Shown: positions 1-8,725 of the stretch, piece after piece
How the letters are laid out: every line of letters begins with the position of its first letter
Position numbering within the stretch: position 1 is the stretch's first letter
Assembly: GCA_040390855.1 (NCBI GenBank)
Contig: JAZJXO010000015.1
Coordinates: 1-64,000 of the forward strand
Length of the DNA stretch: 64,000 bases
Reading direction: 5' to 3'
Source of the DNA: Parvibaculum sp040390855
GTDB taxonomy: Bacteria > Pseudomonadota > Alphaproteobacteria > Parvibaculales > Parvibaculaceae
Program-made: the position numbers and the translations under genes
The notes under the pieces: generated by a model
What the model was told of the DNA's origin: nothing
Database searches by the model: none
Seen by the model: the letters and a program-made list of their open reading frames with translations, nothing else

Positions 1-95
1 TCTCCTCCAAAGGGAATCCCCTTTGAATCAGTCATATGTCATCCCGCTCTAGGGCAAACAGCGGGACTGAATTTCACTTTTCCCCTCAGAGAAAC

Positions 96-124
96 AAAAA
101 GGCGGCTCACCGGAGCCGCCTTTT
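96..124 (-). terminator. Hairpin terminator after ilvE, probably bidirectional
   Basis: Arms GGCGGCTC (101-108) and GAGCCGCC (113-120) enclose a 4-base loop. Five A residues at 96-100 give the U-tract for leftward transcripts from ilvE, and TTTT at 121-124 serves rightward ones. Bases 1-95 hold no gene I can support, only a 7-bp hairpin at 8-25 (CAAAGGG/CCCTTTG) without a T-run. Confidence 0.85.
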
Positions 125-146
125 CAATTCCGATCTCAAAAACCGC

Positions 147-1043
147 TCACGCCGTTGCGCGGGCTTTCACCTTGGGCTGAACCTCGGCCATGTAGTCGGC
201 ATAGAGGTTGGCTGTAATCTCGGCGGGCACATATTTGTGCGGACCGATTTCGCCGACGGGAGTGACTTCGGCGGCAGAGCCGGTGATGAAAACTTCGGAG
301 AAGGAGCCAAGCTCATCAGGTTTGATGTGGCGTTCGATGACATCGTAACCACGCTTCTTCGCAAGGCCGATAACGGTCTGCCGCGTAATGCCGTTGAGGA
401 AGCAATCAGGTGTCGGTGTGTGGATCACGCCGTCTTTGATAAGAAAGATATTGGCACCGGTCGATTCCGCGACATAGCCGCGATAATCAAGCATAAGCGC
501 ATCGGCATAGCCGTTATTCTCGGCGGCGTGTTTGGAGATCGTGCAGATCATGTAAAGGCCGGCGGCCTTGGCATGTGACGGTGCGGTCTCCGGCGAAGGA
601 CGGCGATATTTTGCAAACTCCAGACGGATACCTTTTTTGCGCTGCTCGACATCGAAATAGGACGGCCATTCCCATGCAGCGACCGCGAAGTTGATGCGGT
701 TCATCTGCGCCGAGACGCCCATCATTTCGCTGCCGCGCCATGCGACAGGGCGGACATAGCCGTCGACGAGCTTCTGCGCGGCAAGAGCCGAACGGCAGGC
801 TTCGTTGATTTCTTCCACCGAATAGGGAATCTCAAAGCCGAGTATCTTGGCAGAGTTCACCAGACGTTCGGAATGTTCCTGAAGTTTGAAAATCTCGCCG
901 CCATAAGCGCGGCAACCTTCGAAGACGCTGCTCGCATAATGCAGACCATGCGTCAGCACATGCACCTTGGCATCGGCCCAAGGCACCAGTTCACCATTGA
1001 ACCAGATGAATCCGTCACGCTTGTCGAAAGGAATGTCTGCCAT
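147..1043 (-). CDS. ilvE: Branched-chain amino acid aminotransferase
   Basis: This PLP enzyme of fold type IV transfers the amino group in the last step of leucine, isoleucine and valine synthesis and the first step of their breakdown. With the ATG at 1043 the protein has 298 residues. The likely Schiff-base lysine is K159 in SHAKAAGLY, followed by the substrate/PLP segment ESTGANIF near 193-200. The open frame runs 31 codons further upstream, but homologues begin near MADIPFDKRDG, so I chose the internal ATG. The gene is divergent from petP and ends at a strong hairpin terminator. Confidence 0.93.
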   Translation of the reverse strand: MADIPFDKRDGFIWFNGELVPWADAKVHVLTHGLHYASSVFEGCRAYGGEIFKLQEHSERLVNSAKILGFEIPYSVEEINEACRSALAAQKLVDGYVRPVAWRGSEMMGVSAQMNRINFAVAAWEWPSYFDVEQRKKGIRLEFAKYRRPSPETAPSHAKAAGLYMICTISKHAAENNGYADALMLDYRGYVAESTGANIFLIKDGVIHTPTPDCFLNGITRQTVIGLAKKRGYDVIERHIKPDELGSFSEVFITGSAAEVTPVGEIGPHKYVPAEITANLYADYMAEVQPKVKARATA

Positions 1044-1247
1044 AGCTCTGGTCCCTGTACGGGTGGGGTTCGTCCGGACGTCCCGCACTTTTGCATATCT
1101 GGCGGGTGCGTTTCCGGTCACAACATTTATTGCCACTTTGCCCCGACCGAAGCCCGACGAAAACAGTTAGAATTTCGAAGATTCGATCGGCCACATTTCG
1201 TTTATTGTCGTATCGCGGCTGGCGATTTTCTAGCACCACGGGAAAAA

Positions 1248-1268
1248 TATGTCAACATGGCTGACATA
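1248..1268. promoter_or_regulatory. Palindromic site, likely MarR/PetP operator
   Basis: TATGTCA (1248-1254) and TGACATA (1262-1268) form a perfect 7-bp inverted repeat around a 7-bp spacer. It lies in the divergent ilvE-petP intergenic region, 65 bp before the chosen petP start. MarR regulators usually bind such palindromes next to their own gene, so autoregulation is the simplest reading. This is inferred from position and symmetry only. Confidence 0.5.
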
Positions 1269-1333
1269 AATAGATGACAAGCGTAAAAACACAAGGCAAA
1301 CAGGGCATTTCCGCCTCGAAGGAGCGCTCGCCC

Positions 1334-1810
1334 ATGCCCCAGACCGACCCAGAAACGCGCCTGACGGAAGCAATCGAGCTGCTTTTCTTCGGCTATCGCG
1401 ACTTTATCTCCGATCCGGATGCGATTCTGGGGGCCTATGAATTCGGTCGCGCCCATCACCGCGTTGTGCATTTTGTCGGTCGCAACCCCGGTATCACGGT
1501 CGCGGAACTTCTCGATATTCTCCGTATCACCAAACAGAGCCTCGCCCGCGTACTGCGCCAACTGATCGAGCGCGGCTTTGTCGTACAGAAGACGGGCGAA
1601 AAGGACCGTCGCCAGCGCCGCCTTTATCTGACCAAAGAAGGCGCCGAATTGCTGAATAGTCTTGTCGCGCCGCAACGCGCCCGCGTGAGCAAAGCCCTCG
1701 CCGCCGGAGGCGCAGGCGCGGAAGACGCCTGGCGTACAATTATGTTTGCCCTGCTCAACGAGGAAAATCGCACCGAGGTCGAGCACCTGATCACGAAGGA
1801 CAGCAAATGA
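1334..1810 (+). CDS. petP: MarR-family regulator, PetP-like
   Basis: The 158-residue protein is a winged-helix MarR regulator. The recognition region ITVAELLDILRITKQSLARV and the wing KTGEKDRRQRRLYLT are clear. I start at ATG 1334 because GAAGGAG stands 9 bases upstream; an in-frame ATG at 1274 has no ribosome site. Its stop overlaps the start of the next gene (ATGA), as in the petP-petR pair of Rhodobacter capsulatus, where the pair is linked to cytochrome bc1 expression. The ligand is unknown. A palindrome 65 bp upstream is a likely autoregulatory site. Confidence 0.82.
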   Translation: MPQTDPETRLTEAIELLFFGYRDFISDPDAILGAYEFGRAHHRVVHFVGRNPGITVAELLDILRITKQSLARVLRQLIERGFVVQKTGEKDRRQRRLYLTKEGAELLNSLVAPQRARVSKALAAGGAGAEDAWRTIMFALLNEENRTEVEHLITKDSK

Positions 1811-2535
1811 GCGCCTCCGTGGAAACGCCAGCCGACAAGGCGATCTCGACTGACAACGGACTGCAAGAGGACGCGCCGCATATTCTGGTGATCGACGATG
1901 ATCGGCGTATCCGCGAACTCATCAAACGCTATCTCACCGAGAACGGCTATCGCATCACAACCGCTGAAAACGCCGCCGAGGCACGCGCGCGGCTCGCGGG
2001 CCTGACCTTCGATCTGCTTGTCGTCGATGTGATGATGCCGGGCGAGAGCGGGCTTGAACTCACGGCATCGCTCAGGCGCGAAAGCACCGTGCCGATCCTT
2101 ATGCTCACAGCACGTACCGACACGAATGACCGCATCGCCGGGCTGGAGCGCGGCGCAGACGACTATTTGGGCAAACCGTTCGAACCGCGGGAACTGCTGC
2201 TGCGCATCGCCACAATTCTGCGCCGCGCCAAAGCACAAGCCGTACGCGAAGACGACATCAGCCTCGGAGCAGCCCGCTTCAGCATGGTACGCGGCGAATT
2301 GAAACGCGACGGCGAGGTTGTGCGCCTCACCACACGCGAAGTGCAGCTCATGCGCATTTTCGCCACACATATGGGCCAGACTCTGTCGCGGCTTGATCTG
2401 TGCGAGGATGAAGCCGCCGAACGCTCCATCGACGTGCAGATCAATCGCCTCAGACGCAAGATCGAAACCGACCCGCGCAATCCGCTCTATCTGCAAACCG
2501 TGCGCGGCGAAGGCTATGTGCTGATACCGGACTGA
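1807..2535 (+). CDS. petR: OmpR-family response regulator, PetR-like
   Basis: A 242-residue two-domain regulator. The receiver begins HILVIDDD and carries phospho-acceptor D74 in LLVVDVMMPG, with the conserved lysine in LGKPF. The C-terminal winged helix includes LTTREVQLM and INRLRRKIE. It overlaps petP by 4 bp and is followed 23 bp later by a histidine kinase that is its probable partner. The pair resembles PetR of Rhodobacter and the equivalent EnvZ/OmpR-type sets of Rhizobiales. Target genes cannot be read from the sequence; the bc1 operon at 24-26 kb is a candidate by analogy only. Confidence 0.87.
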   Translation: MSASVETPADKAISTDNGLQEDAPHILVIDDDRRIRELIKRYLTENGYRITTAENAAEARARLAGLTFDLLVVDVMMPGESGLELTASLRRESTVPILMLTARTDTNDRIAGLERGADDYLGKPFEPRELLLRIATILRRAKAQAVREDDISLGAARFSMVRGELKRDGEVVRLTTREVQLMRIFATHMGQTLSRLDLCEDEAAERSIDVQINRLRRKIETDPRNPLYLQTVRGEGYVLIPD

Positions 2536-2558
2536 AAAGCCGTCAAAGAAAGTTATGC

Positions 2559-3884
2559 ATGTCCTTCCGGCCCTTCCAATTTCTCAAGCGATTGCTGCCC
2601 TCGGGCCTTTACTGGCGCTCGCTGATGATCATTGTTCTGCCGATGGTCATGCTTCAGGCCTTCGTGACTTATGTGTTCATGGAACGTCACTGGCAGATGG
2701 TGACGGAAGCGCTGTCGCAAAGCGCGGTCGCCGACATTGCCATGCTTCTGTCGGAATACGAAACGAACCCGACCGAGCAGGCCGCCGACAACATAACGGC
2801 GCGGGCAAGCATGTTTCTGGAAATGTCTGTAGCGTTTCTGCCCGACGAAAAACTGCCCCTCACCACCACGGGCTATGAGGGCCTGCTGGACCGTTCGCTG
2901 GCGGACGAAATCCGTCTTCGTATCGCCAAGCCCTTCTGGATCGACGCCGAACGCTACGATGATTATGTCGACATCCGCATTGCTTACGATGGCGGCGTGA
3001 TGCGCGCACTGCCCTTGCGCAGCCATGTCTATGCGGCGAACTCGCATATTTTCATTGTCTGGATGGTGGCGGCTTCCATCGTGCTCGTCATTGTCGCACT
3101 GTTGTTTTTGCGCAATCAGATCCGGCCGATCGAACGGCTCGCAGAGGCAGCGGAAGATTTCGGCATGGGCCGCGATGTGGAGAATTTCAAACCGCAGGGC
3201 GCTTCCGAAGTGCGCCGCGCCGCCATTGCCTTTCTCGAAATGCGCAGCCGCATCCGCGCCCAGATCGAACAGCGCACCGCGATGCTCGCTGGCGTCAGCC
3301 ATGATTTGCGCACGCCACTGACCCGTTTCAAATTGCAGCTTGCGATGCTGAAAGACGGACCGGAGATCGAGGAGCTACGCGCCGACGTGCGCGAGATGGA
3401 ACGAATGCTCGAAGACTATCTCGACTTCGTGCGCGGCGACCCAAGCGAAGTTTCACAAATGACGGATTTGGGCGAGTTGCTGAAGGAAGTCCAGTTTGAT
3501 GGCCAGCGCAAGGGCCACACGGTGACGCTAGAACTGCACGGCGCGCTTGAACTGCCGCTGCGCCGCAACGCATTCAAACGCTGCATCACCAATATCGTCG
3601 ACAATGCGGGCAAATATGCGGGCGGGGTCTGGGTGACGGCTGTGCGCGACGGCAACGATATAGACATCATTGTGGATGACAACGGGGCCGGCATTCCCGA
3701 AGAACAACTCGAAGAAGTGTTCCGGCCCTTCTATCGACTTGACGAGGCGCGCAATCTCGACGAAGGCGGCACAGGGCTCGGCCTTGCCATCGCCCGCGAT
3801 ATTGCACGCGGGCACGGTGGCGACATTCAGCTTGCCCGCAGCCCGATGGGCGGATTGCGGGCGGTCATTCACGTGCCGGTTTAA
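2559..3884 (+). CDS. EnvZ-like membrane sensor histidine kinase
   Basis: The 441-residue kinase has a transmembrane segment at about 22-42, a periplasmic sensor region to about 163, a second membrane segment at 165-185, a HAMP linker, and a HisKA motif SHDLRTPL with the phosphorylated H248. The ATP-binding domain shows the N box (NIVDNAGKYA), the G1 box DDNGAGIP and the G2 box GGTGLGLAIA. It follows petR by 23 bp on the same strand and is its likely cognate kinase. The signal sensed is unknown. A second ATG lies 4 bp earlier in another frame and is ignored. Confidence 0.88.
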   Translation: MSFRPFQFLKRLLPSGLYWRSLMIIVLPMVMLQAFVTYVFMERHWQMVTEALSQSAVADIAMLLSEYETNPTEQAADNITARASMFLEMSVAFLPDEKLPLTTTGYEGLLDRSLADEIRLRIAKPFWIDAERYDDYVDIRIAYDGGVMRALPLRSHVYAANSHIFIVWMVAASIVLVIVALLFLRNQIRPIERLAEAAEDFGMGRDVENFKPQGASEVRRAAIAFLEMRSRIRAQIEQRTAMLAGVSHDLRTPLTRFKLQLAMLKDGPEIEELRADVREMERMLEDYLDFVRGDPSEVSQMTDLGELLKEVQFDGQRKGHTVTLELHGALELPLRRNAFKRCITNIVDNAGKYAGGVWVTAVRDGNDIDIIVDDNGAGIPEEQLEEVFRPFYRLDEARNLDEGGTGLGLAIARDIARGHGGDIQLARSPMGGLRAVIHVPV

Positions 3885-3903
3885 ATACGTGACGAAAAAA
3901 TGA

Positions 3904-4482
3904 TCACCGCTTGACGTGGAGCGCATTCGCCACGCTTTCCGCTTGACGCAGACGCCGGTCGAGTTCGGCCATAGTTTTTGCCATGTCGTCACCATCGGCA
4001 AGCCAGACAGGCAACACGCGCGACCAGATGAGTGCGAGACCACGCACACGAAGGCCACCGCGCAATCCCGAACTGTCTATGCCTGCGGCCTCCAGCATCC
4101 AGCCAAAGGCCTGCATCATGGGAGTGACGAGCAAGAGGGCGGCGACGGGATCGCGCCGGAGATCGCGCGCAATGGCGATGAGCGCCGGTTTTTGCGCTGT
4201 CATCGCATCAATGCGCAGCATCAGCACGTCGAACAAACGGTCACGCGCGCTTTCGCCGCTCATGTCTTCGTCTTCGGCGAGTTTCAAAACTTCGGCGTCA
4301 ATGCGAGCAGACCACGCGGCGAGAATTGCGGATTTTGACGAGAACGATTTTGCCAAATCCGGCAGCGGCACTTTAGCGGCGGCGGCGATGTCAGCAAGCG
4401 ACAGATCACGCCAACCGCGTGTGACCGCGAGCTTCAACGCCGCATCAATGATTTTGTCTGACGGGTCTTTGCGCTTGCCCAT
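3904..4482 (-). CDS. TetR-family transcriptional regulator
   Basis: The 192-residue protein has an N-terminal TetR helix-turn-helix (residues about 10-55, with LSLADIAAAAKVPLPDLAKS) and an unclassified ligand domain. ATG 4482 is preceded by GAGGAG at good spacing, so I prefer it to the upstream TTG. It is the last gene of a leftward run YbjN-proC-small membrane protein-TetR, and converges on the histidine kinase with 19 bp between the two stop codons. Ligand and targets are unknown. Confidence 0.78.
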   Translation of the reverse strand: MGKRKDPSDKIIDAALKLAVTRGWRDLSLADIAAAAKVPLPDLAKSFSSKSAILAAWSARIDAEVLKLAEDEDMSGESARDRLFDVLMLRIDAMTAQKPALIAIARDLRRDPVAALLLVTPMMQAFGWMLEAAGIDSSGLRGGLRVRGLALIWSRVLPVWLADGDDMAKTMAELDRRLRQAESVANALHVKR

Positions 4483-4530
4483 GTGTCGCTCCTCTTGCGC
4501 GAGCAAGGAGACAAGACCAAAGCGCGACGG

Positions 4531-4758
4531 TCAAGCGGGCCGATGGTCGCGTGCCATCCACCATTTACGCAAAGCGACAAGCGACCAGATCGCCTCAACC
4601 AGACCGAAGGGCCATGCGCCTTGCAAAAAACCGTAAGCCGAACCGAGGGCACAGGCGATGGCAAAACCAAAGACATACCAGGGACTACGGGCTTCGAGCG
4701 CATAGGTGACGAGCATAATCGTGACGGCGAAGAGACCGAACAGCGTGAGCCCGTCCAT
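4531..4758 (-). CDS. Small membrane protein, unknown function
   Basis: This 75-residue protein has two or three predicted membrane helices (about 5-20, 26-44 and 48-62) and a short basic tail. Its ATG lies 2 bp after the proC stop, so it is almost certainly translated with proC. I do not recognise a named family. Tryptophans and glycines in the second half (GSAYGFLQGAWPFG) suggest a compact hairpin in the inner membrane. Start choice is clear because there is no room upstream. Confidence 0.68.
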   Translation of the reverse strand: MDGLTLFGLFAVTIMLVTYALEARSPWYVFGFAIACALGSAYGFLQGAWPFGLVEAIWSLVALRKWWMARDHRPA

Positions 4759-4760
4759 GA

Positions 4761-5588
4761 CTATGATCCGAGCTCGCGGGCGCGGTCACGGGCGGCGGCG
4801 GCGGCGCGGCGCATGAGCGGCGAGAGACCACCCTCGCCCATCAGTACATCGAGCGCGGCCGCGGTCGTACCTCCGGGCGAGGTGACATTTTTGCGTAAGG
4901 TTGCAGCATCATCCGGCATCTGGTGCAGCATCTCGCCCGCGCCCGCCACAGTGGCGCGCGCAAGCTGCATAGCGAGTGCAGGCGTGAGGCCAAGCGCCTC
5001 ACCGGCAGCGGCGAGGCATTCGGCGAGATAAAAAACATAGGCGGGGCCGGAACCTGAGATCGCGGTGACGGCGTCGATCAACGGTTCGCTCTCGACCCAG
5101 CCGACATCACCGACGGCGGAAAGAAGCGTGTGCGCTACATCGCGTTGTTCGGCGCTGACCAATGCATTGGCATAACAAGCCGTCATGCCGCGACCCACCG
5201 CCGACGGCGTATTGGGCATGGCACGAACGGCACGCATGTCGTCGCCCAGCAGTTGTTTCAGACGGTGAAGGCTGGTGCCTGCCGCAATCGACAAAAACAA
5301 GGTATCGGGCGAAACAAGCGGCTTCAATTCCGGCAGCACGGCATCCATCAGCTGCGGTTTCACGGCGAGCAGCACAACGGCGGGATTTTTCGCGGCAATG
5401 TCGGCAACGGAAAAATTCAAGCCGATGCCACGTTCGGCAATGAGCTTTGCCACTTCGGGTGCTGGCGAAGGATCGCGCACAAAAATACTTTTCGGAGCAA
5501 GCCCCTTGCCGAGCCAACCCGATAAAAGCGCGCCGCCCATCTTGCCTGCGCCCACCAGCACAAGCGGACAATTCAATTCGAGTGTCAT
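4761..5588 (-). CDS. proC: Pyrroline-5-carboxylate reductase
   Basis: ProC reduces 1-pyrroline-5-carboxylate to proline with NAD(P)H, the last step of proline synthesis. The 275-residue protein has the N-terminal Rossmann motif LVGAGKMGGAL, the central ISGSGPAYVFY signature and the C-terminal VTSPGGTTAAAL segment that closes the active site. ATG 5588 is preceded by AGG at 6-bp spacing; the TTG six bases upstream is less likely. It sits 26 bp after the YbjN-domain gene and 2 bp before the small membrane gene. Confidence 0.93.
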   Translation of the reverse strand: MTLELNCPLVLVGAGKMGGALLSGWLGKGLAPKSIFVRDPSPAPEVAKLIAERGIGLNFSVADIAAKNPAVVLLAVKPQLMDAVLPELKPLVSPDTLFLSIAAGTSLHRLKQLLGDDMRAVRAMPNTPSAVGRGMTACYANALVSAEQRDVAHTLLSAVGDVGWVESEPLIDAVTAISGSGPAYVFYLAECLAAAGEALGLTPALAMQLARATVAGAGEMLHQMPDDAATLRKNVTSPGGTTAAALDVLMGEGGLSPLMRRAAAAARDRARELGS

Positions 5589-5614
5589 CTGCAACCTGTA
5601 CTACCTAAAGCCGC

Positions 5615-6118
5615 TCAGGCGCTGCCGCGCGTCTCGAACATGGCCGCAGCAATCGCTTCTTCGGCACTTTTACCCGCCCAGAGGACGAACTGGATGGCCG
5701 GATAATAGCGTTCGCAGGCTTCGACCGCGAGACGCAGCAGCGCCTCGCATTGCTCCGGCGTCGCCGTCGCCCCGCCACCGAGCAGCAGACTGTTGCGGAA
5801 GAGAAGCACGCCCTCCTCGGACCACATATCGAAATGGCCTGTCCAGAGCTGCTCGTTGATCAGCGCGATGAGATGGCGGATTTGCGGACGCTTATCGGTC
5901 GGCACACGCATGTCGAGTGTCGTGGCGATGTGGAGACCAGACAGGTCCTGCCGCCAGTTCAGCGAAATCTGATGGTCGCGCCATTCGCCCGCAACGCAGA
6001 TCGTCAGCTCGTCTTCATGGCTGCGTTCATAAATCCAGTCACGAAGAGAAGCCACCTGTTCCAGAAGGTCCAAAGGATTGGCATCGAATTCCTCGGCTTC
6101 AACAAGCGAAGCGGTCAT
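5615..6118 (-). CDS. YbjN-domain protein
   Basis: The 167-residue protein matches the YbjN family, which shares a fold with type III secretion chaperones and is of unclear function. Family features include a central beta-rich stretch with WRDHQISLNWR and the helix RPQIRHLIALINEQLWTGHF. It is the first gene of the leftward run into proC; this order is frequent in Alphaproteobacteria. No signal peptide or membrane segment is visible, so it is probably cytoplasmic. Confidence 0.75.
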   Translation of the reverse strand: MTASLVEAEEFDANPLDLLEQVASLRDWIYERSHEDELTICVAGEWRDHQISLNWRQDLSGLHIATTLDMRVPTDKRPQIRHLIALINEQLWTGHFDMWSEEGVLLFRNSLLLGGGATATPEQCEALLRLAVEACERYYPAIQFVLWAGKSAEEAIAAAMFETRGSA

Positions 6119-6335
6119 TAAGTACCCCCGTCATGGCCGCCCGCCTGATCCCACGCGCCGCAACCGTCACACCACGAATCTACAACGATCCTGCGCCCGT
6201 TCGGGCAAGTTATCCACAAGATGTTGTGTGTCAGTGTACCACCGTCCACAAACCAAACGTGGAGGAGGCGACGAGTCGGCGCAAGCCTCGACACGCTCTC
6301 GGGCTTTAATGGGAGAACGAATCTGTGGGCGAATC

Positions 6336-6623
6336 TTATGTTGGGCCGGCAGACTTGGCGGGTCTGGACTTTTTGGCGGCGAGCGCGGCTTCCAGCGCCT
6401 CGACACGCGCTTTGAGCGCTTCGTTCTCTTCACGCGCCAGCACCGCCATGGCGCGGACCACTTCGAACTCCTCGCGCGGCACCAGATCAAGATCGGCGAC
6501 GAGACGCTCGGCCTGCGAGCGGATCACGGTTTCGACCTCCTGACGCACACCCTGCGCGGCACCGGCAGCATTGGTGAAGAGCTTGGCGATTTCATCAAGG
6601 ACGCGGTTCTGCGTCTGGGTCAT
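6336..6623 (-). CDS. ubiK: Ubiquinone biosynthesis accessory factor UbiK (BMFP family)
   Basis: The 95-residue protein matches the BMFP/YqiC family: an N-terminal amphipathic helix beginning TQNRVLDEIAKL, then the VPREEFEVVRAMAVLAREEN segment and a C-terminal coiled coil rich in Ala, Glu and Leu. In Escherichia coli UbiK assists UbiJ in ubiquinone synthesis. The tail is basic. The gene stands alone: 217 bp downstream without a gene separate it from the YbjN gene, including one isolated TTATCCACA at 6210-6218. It is divergent from lgt. Confidence 0.75.
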   Translation of the reverse strand: MTQTQNRVLDEIAKLFTNAAGAAQGVRQEVETVIRSQAERLVADLDLVPREEFEVVRAMAVLAREENEALKARVEALEAALAAKKSRPAKSAGPT

Positions 6624-6792
6624 GCGACTATTCCCGTGACTATAAGTGGGCTTTAAGGAAGTGGTGGCAGCTTAACCGCCATAGCCGCGCGGCTCAACAG
6701 CGCCAACTTGACACGGGTGCGCGCACGGCCACACTGGCGAAAATTGCGAAGGCCATCCGGCCCTCGGCCCTCTCTGACCGGAAACGTCCCAT

Positions 6793-7629
6793 ATGAACGG
6801 CATACCCTTTCCCGACATTGACCCGGTCATTGTCCATATCGGGCCTCTCGCTATCCGCTGGTATGCACTGGCCTATATCGCGGGCCTGACGCTTGGCTGG
6901 CAATATATCATCCGCTTGATCCGCACCCCGCGCCTCTGGAACGGCCCGGCCCCCGTCAACCAGTTGCAGATCGACGATGCGCTGCTCTGGGCCGCATTGG
7001 GCGTCATTCTCGGCGGACGCATCGGCTATGTGCTCGTCTATGATCCGATGCAATATCTCGCGCATCCGCTCGAAATCTTCGCCGTCTGGCACGGCGGCAT
7101 GAGCTTTCACGGCGGCGCGCTCGGTACGCTGATCGGCGTCGGGCTTTATGCGCGCAGACACGCAATCCCGCTTCTGTCGATGTTCGACCTCGCCAGCGCC
7201 GCCGCCGCTATCGGTCTGTTCTTCGGACGGCTGGCAAATTTCATCAACTCGGAACTCTGGGGCCGCGTGACCGACGTGTCCTGGGGTGTGATCTTTCCGA
7301 ACGGCGGGCCAATGGCGCGTCATCCGAGCCAGCTTTATGAAGCAATGCTCGAAGGCATTGTCCTCTTCATCATCCTGCGCGTGCTGACGCATCGTTTCGA
7401 CGCGCTGAAACGGCCGGGCACCGTCTGGGGCACCTTCATAGCGGGCTATGGCGCGGCGCGTGTCTTTGTCGAATTTTTCCGCGAGCCCGACATTCAACTC
7501 GGCTATCTCTATGGCGGCTGGCTCACCATGGGCATGGTGCTCTCCGTGCCGATGATCATTGCCGGACTGCTCATCGTCTGGAAAGCGCCCGACCTTGCCA
7601 AACGCTTCAACGTGCCTGCATCAAAGTAG
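6793..7629 (+). CDS. lgt: Prolipoprotein diacylglyceryl transferase
   Basis: Lgt moves diacylglycerol from phosphatidylglycerol to the lipobox cysteine of prolipoproteins in the inner membrane. The 278-residue protein has the usual seven membrane helices. The family signature reads GRLANFINSELWGR, close to the consensus GRxGNFIN but with Ala for the second Gly. HGGMSFHGGALG and the HPSQLYEA segment are also present. It starts a rightward run: the next gene begins 4 bp after its stop. Its substrates include the lipoprotein at 9.6 kb. Confidence 0.93.
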   Translation: MNGIPFPDIDPVIVHIGPLAIRWYALAYIAGLTLGWQYIIRLIRTPRLWNGPAPVNQLQIDDALLWAALGVILGGRIGYVLVYDPMQYLAHPLEIFAVWHGGMSFHGGALGTLIGVGLYARRHAIPLLSMFDLASAAAAIGLFFGRLANFINSELWGRVTDVSWGVIFPNGGPMARHPSQLYEAMLEGIVLFIILRVLTHRFDALKRPGTVWGTFIAGYGAARVFVEFFREPDIQLGYLYGGWLTMGMVLSVPMIIAGLLIVWKAPDLAKRFNVPASK

Positions 7630-7633
7630 ACCT

Positions 7634-8725
7634 ATGACCGAGCTTGCTACACATATTGCCCGCCTCATCACCGAGACCGGCCCCATGCCGCTGTCGCATT
7701 TCATGGCGCTGGCGCTCGGCCACCCCAAGCACGGCTACTACATGACGCGGGACCCGCTGGGCGCGCAGGGCGACTTCACCACCTCGCCGGAAATCAGCCA
7801 GATGTTCGGCGAGTTGATCGGCCTCTGGATTGCCGAGACATGGATCGCCCAAAGCAGCCCCTCGCCGATGATCCTTGCCGAATTCGGCCCCGGTCGCGGT
7901 ACGCTGATGGCGGACGCTTTGCGAGCGCTGCGCTCCGTATCCGGATTGTCCGAGGCACTGGACCTGCATTTCGTCGAGACGAGCCCCGTGCTCAGTGCGT
8001 TGCAAAAGAAAGCCGTGCCCAACGCGACATGGCATGACCGCTTCGACACACTGCCCGAAGGCCCGCTCTATGTGATTGCAAACGAATTCTTCGACGCCCT
8101 GCCTGTGCGCCAGTTCGTGCGGCTCAAGCAAGGCTGGTGCGAACGCTATGTGATGCTTGCCGAGGACAGCACCCAAGACGCCCCGAAATTCGAGCCCGCA
8201 ATCATGCCGGTGCCGCTCGCCTCGCTTGATATTCTCGCCCCAGCGCATCGCAATGCGCCCCTGAACAGCCTCGCCGAAGTCTCGATGGCGTCTGCCGCCT
8301 TCACTGAAGACATCGCAAATCGCATCGCCAGACATGGCGGGGCGGCGCTGATCATCGACTATGGCCACGTCAAAAGCGCGGTCGGCGATACGTTGCAAGC
8401 GCTCCGTGCGCATCAGTTTGTCGATCCTTTCGAGACACCGGGGGAAGCCGACATCACCACCCATGTTGATTTTGAAGCTCTGGTGCGTGCCGCGAAAACC
8501 GGCGGCGTCGAAACACACGGGCCAATCGAACAAGGCACATTCCTGAAAGCGCTGGGCATTCACGAACGCGGCGAAACGCTGAAAGCCAAAGCGACGCCGG
8601 AACAGGCGCGCGACATCGACGTCGCCGAGCGCCGCCTCACCTCGCGCGAGGAAATGGGCAGCCTCTTCAAAGTGCTGGCTCTGACACCGAAGGGCACACC
8701 GATCCCTGCAGGGTTCGAGCTATGA
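7634..8725 (+). CDS. SAM-dependent methyltransferase, MidA/NDUFAF7 family
   Basis: The 363-residue protein belongs to the DUF185/MidA family. Its mitochondrial member NDUFAF7 methylates an arginine of a complex I subunit, so a role in NADH dehydrogenase assembly is likely but not proven for bacteria. The SAM site ILAEFGPGRGTL and the motif VIANEFFDALPVRQF are typical, as is GDFTTSPEISQMFGE near the N terminus. ATG 7634 lies 4 bp after the lgt stop. The stop overlaps pgeF by 4 bp, and the lgt-midA-pgeF order is common in Alphaproteobacteria. Confidence 0.88.
   Translation: MTELATHIARLITETGPMPLSHFMALALGHPKHGYYMTRDPLGAQGDFTTSPEISQMFGELIGLWIAETWIAQSSPSPMILAEFGPGRGTLMADALRALRSVSGLSEALDLHFVETSPVLSALQKKAVPNATWHDRFDTLPEGPLYVIANEFFDALPVRQFVRLKQGWCERYVMLAEDSTQDAPKFEPAIMPVPLASLDILAPAHRNAPLNSLAEVSMASAAFTEDIANRIARHGGAALIIDYGHVKSAVGDTLQALRAHQFVDPFETPGEADITTHVDFEALVRAAKTGGVETHGPIEQGTFLKALGIHERGETLKAKATPEQARDIDVAERRLTSREEMGSLFKVLALTPKGTPIPAGFEL

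Noticed and set aside
1624..2496. Long open frame on the minus strand opposite petP and petR (290 codons)
   Set aside because: It is antisense to two well-matched genes, has no recognisable domain and shows the biased composition of a shadow frame in GC-rich DNA.
6210..6218. TTATCCACA, a perfect DnaA box; another at 11296-11304 on the minus strand
   Set aside because: They are single, far apart and lack an AT-rich region or dnaA/dnaN/gidA context, so no origin is supported.
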